NCBI GenBank assembly: GCA_903813345.2
Contig: CAIIXF020000001.1
Span: forward strand, 43,619,366-43,683,365
Source: Owenia fusiformis
Taxonomy: Eukaryota; Annelida; Polychaeta; Sabellida; Oweniidae
Length of the DNA stretch: 64,000 bases
Reading direction: 5' to 3'
A model generated the notes under the pieces. That model was given only the letters and a program-made list of their open reading frames with translations. It did no database searches and was not told the origin of the DNA. The position numbers and the translations under genes are program-made. Shown piece by piece: positions 28,676 through 37,800 of the stretch. Position 1 is the first letter of the stretch. Every line of letters starts with the position of its first letter.

Positions 28676-29534
28676 TCACCCTTGGTATACGCAGCTAACG
28701 AAAATTGACCGGTACGGGTCAAAAGCTAGACCGGTACGGGTTAACGGTTTTATTTGAATTTAAAACAGCCATAACTTGCTCAATATTGACTTCCTCGTGT
28801 CTAATTTGAAATATATGATGCCTCCCGATGCTTTTAAGTACCCCAATTTTTTACAGATTTTTAAACGGACCAAAACTCTCTAAATGCGCATTTATGCTCT
28901 TTTCTCTGTCTCATTTTCACGATAACTTTTATTTAGTACTTCTAACATATAAGATCTATTTTTCCCCATCAAGGTATGATGTAAATGACATGCTATTTAC
29001 ATCTTGTGAGTTTCAATGACGCGCGTTTGATTTTATAAAAAATGCCAGATGTAACACACATGTATAAAGATTCCTAAATTATGTTCATGCTATTGCCCCG
29101 AACCGGTCCGTCTTCTCGCTGCAAGCAGGATGAAATTCTTTGTCACAAAGTTTGGCATTTTTTATAAAATCAAACGCGCGTCATTAAAACTCACAAGATG
29201 TAAATAGCATGTCATTTACATCATACCTTGATGGGGAAAACTAGATCTTATATGTTAGAAGTACTAAATAAAAGTTATCGTGAAAATGAGACAGTCGTTC
29301 TCGAGAGAAAAGAGCATAAATGCGCATTTAGAGAGTTTTGGTCCGTTTAAAAATCTGTAAAAATTGGGGTACTTAAAAGCATCGGGAGGCATCATATATT
29401 TCAAATTAGACACGAGGAAGTCAATATTGAGCAAGTTATGGCTGTTTTAAATTCAAATAAAACCGTTAACCCGTACCGATCCAGCTTTTGACCCGTACCG
29501 GTCAATTTTCGTTAGCTGCGTATACCAAGGGTGA
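28676..29534. repeat. 859-bp foldback element
   Basis: The ends TCACCCTTGGTATACGCAGC / GCTGCGTATACCAAGGGTGA are perfectly inverted and flanked by TAT on both sides. The arms of nearly 370 bp are close to identical (for example AACGCGCGTCATT against CAATGACGCGCGTT). They carry repeated GACCGGTACGGGT phrases near the ends. A centre of about 110 bp separates them. Confidence 0.85.
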
Positions 29535-29786
29535 TATTGCTTTTCTTGTAATCAAGTGTATTGTATTGTCGTATTGAACATAACCTGACAATTGGTATAG
29601 AATCGTATGTATTTTAAACGTGAAGACGTGGTATTAATGGACAAGACAGGCTAAATCTTAAACTCACGTTGATTGGTGTTTAGAATCGACTATGGCAAAC
29701 ATACAAACGCACATACCGATGGGCAAAATGTTTCAGAATGAAACAATACTTTTGTCATAGACTCTGCGACCTACAGCTTCGACCTA

Positions 29787-30932
29787 CAGGGTGTCCAAAA
29801 AGCGGGCCAAAAAGAAAGTTATAAAAACCCTTCGACCTGCACCTTTGAATTTTCTTATGAAAATTGTCAAAGTCCAAAAATATTTCTTTGAAAAACGACT
29901 AAGTCCAACTTCACATAGATTATGAAATTGAACGGAGCTCTGTCCTCGTCGAAAGCTAGCTGTCATCTCTTGAGTTTACATCGGCGAAATACTTTAAAGT
30001 GTGCGCCAAAATTTAAAACTGCGCAGGCGCAGCGCTCCCGCTAACCTATATAAAGAGATTACCAGGTACAGGCTTCAGAGGTAAGCCAGGAAGGTGTACA
30101 ACTATCGTCCCGTGCTGATTTCCCTTATAATCGTAACCAGGCAAGTTTCACCATTGGAATTGAAAATGACTATTAGATATACTTTGTAGATGTTTATATA
30201 TGAAGGTATTAAGTGTATGCATCAATCAAATGGCTCATTTTGAACATATAAAAGTATTTGTGTTTTGTTTCCCAGGGAATTGTATTCCCATGTAGTACAC
30301 ACATAAATAGTGTACATTATGTTGTACTTGAATAGCCTGGCTTATATAATATTGAACAGTTGAAGGGCATGCTGATTGTACACACGAGTACATGCATGAA
30401 GGCCTAATATTGATATTGCTTGCATACCTAAGTAAAAATAAACTCTTCTAATCCCCTAAGACGGCGGTAAACGTAGCCCGATTTATCGGGGGCTTTAAGG
30501 CCTGGTGACGTCATCACTTTTCGGACAAGATTTCAAAGTTAAATAACAAGTTATTGACGCCATATCCCGTTTTAATATTGATGATCACACAACAAGACTA
30601 TAATAAATTGGAACTCAATAAATAGAATAGTAATTGATCGCTACTTACTCTAATTTTACTTCGATTCAATCGAATCAAAACCAGGAAGTAAGTTCTAAAA
30701 AGGGAAACTTCCATTTAAACTACCCGATTGACTACCGATCAACATCAACAGAATCTTAATTTGATAACATGAAAACGCTATTTCACCCCTGTAACTATAC
30801 CTAGAGTACTGCAAACGTTGCTACAATTTAAGATCTTAATGATCTCACCTGTGAACCACAAATCAAGTGACTCTTGCGTGGTCTGAGATCGGCAAAAATA
30901 GCTTCTATAATATTTTCTTTTTGGACACCCTG
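29787..30932. mobile_element. TA-flanked CAGGGTGTCC inverted-repeat element
   Basis: The ends CAGGGTGTCCAAAAAG and CTTTTTGGACACCCTG are perfectly inverted and each is bordered by TA, as for Tc1/mariner relatives. The 1146-bp interior includes a CCCGATTTATCGGGGGC palindrome near 30478 and no recognisable transposase. Confidence 0.65.
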
Positions 30933-30984
30933 TAAGTCGAAGGTGAAGGTCGAAGGTGCAGGTCGAAGGGTTTTTATAACATTC

Positions 30985-31325
30985 CGTTGTAATGGGAGTC
31001 CTTGCGCAGAATATGGGGGAGAGTGATAGAAGAATAGGCGAGATATCAAGGATTGTGGTTGAAATCTCTGAGAATTTGCAACTTCTCACATCTGGGGACC
31101 AAAACGCCGCTAGAACGAGCTAGGGACTTTGTAAACAAAAGCAATGTCTTAACTGAAAGGTATTTCAGTGAAGGTTTTAATGGAACAAGTTTGAAGAAAA
31201 CTGGTGTAGTGTGAGACTCACAATCATTGATTTTCCAAAGACAGGGTAGATTTGAAATTCAAATTAACCGTTTTGCGGGGCGTTTTGGTTTCGATACGCC
31301 CCGGTGAGTTTGTACCGCGTGGATA
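30985..31325. repeat. Inverted copy of the 12446 repeat
   Basis: Its reverse complement follows 12446-12790 block by block: CTCACCGGGGCGTATCGAAA, AACGCCCCGCAAAACGG, TTCAAACTTGTTCCATT, GTTTTGGTCCCCAGATG and AAGGACTCCCATT. The overlapping minus-strand ORFs are repeat sequence. Confidence 0.65.
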
Positions 31326-32749
31326 AATCTAATAGAATATTGTGACAAAAGTTGTGATTTTCATTTTTTGTTCAATTTTGTACTTTTATATGGAGTCAGT
31401 CGACTCTTTCAGAGAGTTTAATGGCTCAAATGTGTACATACAGAATGTCACGTAGGCACTGGGATGTTTACAGGATCAGCAGACTGTAGTGGAATAAATT
31501 AGAATAATTAAGCACCCAGCAACCAGCCAATCAGATTCTTTTATTTGAATTTCCCTCCAACTTAAGTTGTAGTTTTCCCATGATGCAACTTGAGGTGTCT
31601 GGATTTTATTGAATCAAAGTAAACCAAGATCTTGAAGATATAAGACCTCGTCAGTTTGGATTTATTTATGTACAAGTGTGTTTTATTTAATCTGTGGACT
31701 TATTAAAGCATTATTTTGTATATATTGGATTAGATGCAGTAATCGTTAGATGCAGATTGTATTCATTGCGACTGTTACTTAAATTGATCCAAGTAACTGA
31801 AAATTGGTTAAAATAATAATTTATAGTTTATTGATGATTCATTCAAATAAAATTTGTGTTCCTTTGTATGGAAACTGTTACAATACATGAATACAATACA
31901 TTACAAACTCTTAGTTTGTTAGTTAAATACAAACAGTAATGTGACATATTATGACACTTAAAAAATTACAGTTTATTGACAAAACATACATAAAATAAAT
32001 AAGACTCAAAACAGGACAACATAAAATAAAACAAAACATAAAAACATAAAATAAAATAACAACTTATAACACATTTAATTGGCGCAAGGGCGACTAGTTT
32101 GCAAAAAAATATATTTATTATGTTTTCATGATAATTTAAAGTAATCAAACTGGTCGTGCCCACCCTAATTGTGAATTCTTGATAAAATGTAGAGGGTGGG
32201 TTTAGGGTGGGGAAATGAAGTTTTATGTCAACTGGAATTTTAAAAAGAAGCTGTTGATATAAGAAGTTCTTTGTTGTAAATAAAAGATTGAAATTACTTT
32301 AATTAATTACAATATTGAAAATAACTTGATTTGAAATAAATGAATGAATAAAAACCTTACCTGGAATTTTAAAAAGAAGCTGTTGATATAAGAAGTTCTT
32401 TGTTGTAAGTGAAGGTAAGTAAAATTGGCGGGTAATAATTATAATATGGGTCATGTGACAACAGGTAAGGTTTCTATTGGTTGAAGTCTCAAAGATTTAT
32501 GTTGACCAATTAAATTACAGCATTTTAGATACCAACAATTGGTCTCAAAAATACGACAGAAGAAACTAAAATACAAGACAACAGCCAGTGTTTTGGTAAG
32601 TTAGCCATTTTCTTGATTGAGGTTGGCATAAAATGGGTAATTAGCTGTCCGCCATCTTGCTTTCTTGTTCCCACAATTCCCCGGCGGTCGGCCATCTTTG
32701 ATTTTGAAGAAAGTGACGTCATTTTTGAGAAGTTTTGAGCTTCAGATTC
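31326..32749. other. Intergenic stretch with a 54-bp direct duplication and a possible promoter-like patch
   Basis: GGAATTTTAAAAAGAAGCTG onward is present twice, at about 32229-32282 and 32356-32409. At 32650-32720 lie CCGCCATCTTGC and CGGCCATCTTTG (YY1-like sites in reverse) and a TGACGTCA palindrome. Such a cluster can mark a promoter, but no transcript start is proven. Confidence 0.35.
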
Positions 32750-34763
32750 TCTGATTAGATTTGGCTCTCTCTAATCTCATTTCTTTGAACGATATTCGTG
32801 AGTCATTCTGCTCTGAATATTGGTGGCTCCAAGTCATTACCCCTCCAAGCTATAAATGCTCATACTTTGTCGAGGCGATCTGACTCTCACCCAGGGTTGT
32901 ATGTTGAGGAAGGTTTACTCTCATCGGAGCAAAAGTTACATTATATTGGAACTGAGGTGCTCCAAGGCGAGAAATAACAGCTCTGTCTAATCTCATCCTT
33001 TGATTGACATTCTAGAGTTGTTATTCTCTACAGAGGTTGTGGCGTGGTTTCTCCTGAGAGGAGGTGACTCTGAGAGCAGAGGTTACTCCCGGAGCCACTT
33101 ATGTTATGCTGGCCTGTAAACGAACTTTTAGTTAGTGCACTTAATGCTACTCAAGCTGGTCTTATCAGCTAGTGAGTGACGTCACTGCTAGGATTTCCCA
33201 CCATATGGCCTAATGCTTACACAGAAACTCTTTGGTATCTAAAATGTGTGATCATCTTAAAAATAGTATTACAGCTTGTAATTAATACTGAGTTGGGTCT
33301 TGAAATTAACACTTTGTGAAAGCACTATCCCTTCCTCTAATGTTTCCAGGGTTTCTCTTAATTTGAGTGAAAGTTTATCAGATTAAAGCACCTTGATGAC
33401 AGGCTGGTTAGTTAATAAATGTATTCTCTCTGAACATTCTGGCAACTTGAACATTAAATCTCTCAAAATTGCAGGAAGGGATCAACTTGATTCAAAATTG
33501 TTCATTTAGAGAATTGTCTTGCCTATGCAGGATTGAAAGAATTGTTTTGATCCCTTCCTGCAAACGCCCCCCAGACATATTTTACTAAGACTACCCCCAA
33601 AATTGGGAAACCCTAATCCTAGTTACATCTCACAAGCAAGTGGCTGTCTTATAATAGCAACCAAATGCCAGCAATGTTAAAAAGGTCAAGTTACACATTA
33701 GCGCTTTAGTGGTAGTCAGCTATCCAGGCTTTGTTTACATTCTGCAGCAGCTGATAGCAGGTCACCGGCTTTTCCTAAACTAAAAGATCACTGCTTAACA
33801 TAAGTGGAGCCTGGACCCCTTCTAAGAGACATTGTAGCTCATAGAGTGAGAGCACTCTTTGAGTAGAGGTTATTCCTAAGACGAGGCGATTCCCGGGGCT
33901 GAGGTACTAGCAGTGTGTGGATCTCGTTCAAGAGCTGAGGTTACTCCTGAGACGAGGCGATTCCCGGAGCTGAAGGTACTCCCAGCGTGTGGATCTCGTT
34001 CAAGAGAGAGGTATATCCTGTGAAGTGGTGACTCCAAGAGCAGAGGATACTCCCGGAGCCTGGACCCCTTCCAAGAGACAGTGTAGCTTAAGAGTGAATT
34101 GAGCAGAGGTTGTAGAGAGGTATATCCTGAGAAGTGGTGACTCCAAGAGCAGAGGTTACTCTCAGAGCCTGGACCCCTTCCAAAAGACAGTGTAGCTCAT
34201 AGAGTGAAAGCACTCTTTTGAGGAGAGTTTTAAGGTGGTTACTCCCGTGACAAGGCGACTCCCGAAGCAGAGGTTACTTCCGGAGCTAGGACCCTTCCAA
34301 GAGACGAGTTAGCTCAAGAGGGAGAGCTCTCTTCAACCAGACGTGAGCAGAGATTAATTGTGTGGTCAGACGATTCCTGAAGCAGAGGTTACACCTAGAG
34401 TAGAACCAAGTTCCAGAGCAGACTATTGCAGAGAGCAAAGCATAGCTGAGACCAGAGTAGACAAGCAGAGAGCAGAGCAGAGTGGACAAGCAGAGGAGCA
34501 GAGTATGGCAGAGTAGAGTAGAGACAGACAACTCAGAGCCAGAGTGTTTTGGACTCTTGTTCATATATAGAGACATTTGTATTTGAGTTATTGGCCACAA
34601 AGGCATTATTAAAGGACACTGAAATTTATTGTGATTATTTTTTGTGTTGAATTGATTGTTAAAATCCTGTAATTGATTGTTTTGTACATTCCTGTGTTCT
34701 CCATCTCCTAGCTCAGTGACAGCCGAAGCACAAAACCAGCTCGGCGCCCGTGAGAAACACCTC
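32750..34763 (+). mobile_element. LTR-like region and leader of the same retroelement family
   Basis: From about 33040 the sequence is built of repeated phrases such as GAGCAGAGGTTACTC, CTCCCGGAGCCTGGACCCC, TTCCAAGAGACAGTGTAGC and GGATCTCGTTCAAGAG, in roughly 150-bp imperfect tandem units. The same vocabulary is found inverted at 21.75-22.3 kb. The segment 34741-34763 (TCGGCGCCCGTGAGAAACAC onward) matches the leader of the - strand copy and resembles a tRNA primer-binding site. No gag follows; the scramblase start codon comes 109 bp later. LTR borders are not resolved. Confidence 0.5.
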
Positions 34764-34871
34764 CGAATCCCTTATCATCGCCACCAGACCTTCTCCGAGG
34801 GAGTACGGGTACTCGGCGGGAGTCTGGCGTGCGACAATATAGTTATATTTGCATCGTATCCCTTTAGGAAC

Positions 34872-37800
34872 ATGAGTGAGCCTTATTCAAGCCAACACCA
34901 AGACCAGGCAAGACCTCCTGGACACCTTACCCCACTTGATCCTATTCACCCACCTTATACAGACAAGTCCCTACATGTAAAACCAGTACTGCCTCCAACT
35001 ACAGCCGACTATAGTAAGTAGAATGTAAGAAATACTGAGGCTCTGGAATTCAGTTATAATTATGTAAACACAATTAAAGTACCATAAGGGGTAAAAGTAA
35101 AACAGAAAAACACAAAAATAACATTTACAACAACCAGAACAAATCACCAATATCTCATATAATACAGAGATCTGTGTAAATGAAGTGCCATTGAATGTTC
35201 CATTTCGCAGGTTCACTTTAAGGAGGTGTTCAACTGGACAGACTTCAATAATCATATCAATAAATTTTAACTAAAATGGCAATACTGCATAAAAACATAC
35301 ACAGTGTTTTGATAGGACAATGGTAGAATGCAGTGGCGGAGGAGGAGCAGGGGTCCCCCTTTGATAAGCCCCTTAAAAAAAATTGAGGCCCAAATTTTAG
35401 GGCCTAATTGAATCTGCTTCTCCCCATATAAACTGGACAATTTTGTATATATTACACACCATACAGCAACAAAGTTTTCCTTGTTTTTTGCCTGACAAGG
35501 CTACATACATGACATAACTCCATGATACATTGGAATGAAATTGATCATTTCAGGTCACCAACAAAATAGTCAAAATGAAAATAGTCAACCCGGATCTGGC
35601 CAACATTGTCAGCCTAACCAACCTGGGAATCCTCAACCAGGATATGCTCAACCGGGATATGGCCCCCCTGGATCTGTCCAACCTAGTTATGTCCAACCTG
35701 GATATGGTCAACCCAGATATGTACAACCTGGCTATAACCAACTAGGGATGCAAGGTACTGGGTATTTTATATTTTATATATATTGTCTTGGATATAATAT
35801 TGGTGAATTAACACTAGCGCGCTAAGACGTCTTAGCTAAAACGTTTTAGCGTTAAAATGTAATGTAAATCCAGATTTACCCAAGAGCTCTCGGCTAAGAG
35901 CGCTTAGCTAAAACGTTTTAGGACCCTAGTCATAGCCAAGACGTCTTAGCGTTAAAACGTTTTACAAGCAAGTGTATACCTACATATCTCTAAGACGTTT
36001 TAGGAAAACAGGTGTAAACTCGATCTTATTTCCTAAGACGTCTTGAAAATGGTAATGTAAACTCAACTTAATTTTTCTAAAACGTTTTAGCCAAAACGTC
36101 TTGAAATGCTGCGCGTAGTGTAAATTGGGCTAATGTTGGATATACTGTACTTAGGTAATTTTAAAAAGAGGATTAGCTGATTATCTTTTTCGGCTCACCT
36201 TAATTAGAAACATATAAAACTGTTGTCTCTGTCTTAACTGAGGAAGGAAGATCCAATAGTGACGATAGCATTGTGCAATGTACTTGTTAAAAGGTATTAC
36301 TATTACAATTTCAGAAATATTGCCTGTAAAGTCACTTTATGTATCAGTTTGACAATTTCTTTAATTTATTATTAAGTTATTGCACTACCCCTAGGTGTAC
36401 ATATGGGAGCCCTTGCTGCACAACCTCAGAGGGAGGTCCAATGGATGTCACGTCCAGAGACTATACCAGGATGCCCCCCTGGCTTAGAATACCTCACTAA
36501 GATTGACCAGATTCTTGTACACCAGCAAGTTGAACTCCTGGAAGGTTTGGATTAGTTACTAGAATGTCGAACACAGCAAACAAGATTTAACAATAATTTG
36601 CTCAAATATTATGTAAATACTGAACATTAACTTACAATTATTAGATATTGAAATAACCAACCGATGTTTCATTAATGGGTTCACTCGTGTAAATAATTTA
36701 AACTATTGCATCTGTAGTTTACCTTGAAGGCCCCATGCAACGTTTTTTTTTTATCATTCAACAAATATTATATCTCAAACACCTTTTAGCCAATTTGTTT
36801 CAGTCATGACAGGTTTTCATATGGAAAATAAATATCAGATCAAGAACAGCCTTGGGCAACAGGTGTATTTTGCAAAGGAGGAAAGTGATGGGACTGGTAG
36901 GATTTTATATGGACCATCCAGAGCATTGTCATCCATGTCACGGATAACCTTGGACAGGTTTGTTTCTTTGAAATGTAAAGAGAGTCTTGTATTTGGCCAT
37001 TGGGTTGCTCCCTCCTTACCTGCCCATTCTCTTCCTTTATGCAATTTCTAATGAACCACTGTGTTTAGATATCAATTATACTGAAACATAAAATGGAAAT
37101 GGATGGAATGTAATCCAATACAGTGAAAAGTCTGTAACTGCTAAAGTATGATTTCATATTTCATTACTGAATCCATTTCATTACTGACTTCATGTATATT
37201 TTGTTGCTGAATCACGGGGTACCATCGAATAATTTTGGCAACGTACCGGAGAACGACATTTTACTAAGAAATGGCAATAATTTAGCACAATATATTTTTT
37301 AACTAGAGTTCTCCTTTGATTTTGACAAAAGTAAGTATTCCATGCAATGGCTATTTCATTCATGAGTTTGTAGGAATTCTGTTGGAACCCAGTTCTGATC
37401 AAGTACGAAGTTATTGAAATCGGCGCAGTCGGACTTTACTCCGAAAGATGGTTTTTCGATTATAACTTTTTACAACATTTAAGTATAGACTTTTGAAAAA
37501 AGTACAGAATAGTCCTTATACTATTGAATAATTCTGTTATTTCTGATTCACACGACTCTGATTTGTTTAATTAAAAAGAAAGTTTTAAAAATATTACTTA
37601 GGAACGTAACCGGAGCTGGGAACGTCACCGGAGCAGATCAGTTGCATTATATAATTTAAAAAAATAAAATATATGATTTAAAGCATATATATTAATAAAT
37701 ACGCATTCGAACAATCCCGTATGTTTTTAAATTAGTATATGTGCTTTAAATCATTTTTTTTTTGATTAAATAATTCAACTGATCTGCTCCGGTTATAACT

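Noticed and set aside
34286-34606. 106-codon minus-strand ORF
   Set aside because: It comes from reading the CAGAGCAGAG-type repeats of the LTR-like region in reverse (Leu/Ser/Cys-rich). No protein features.
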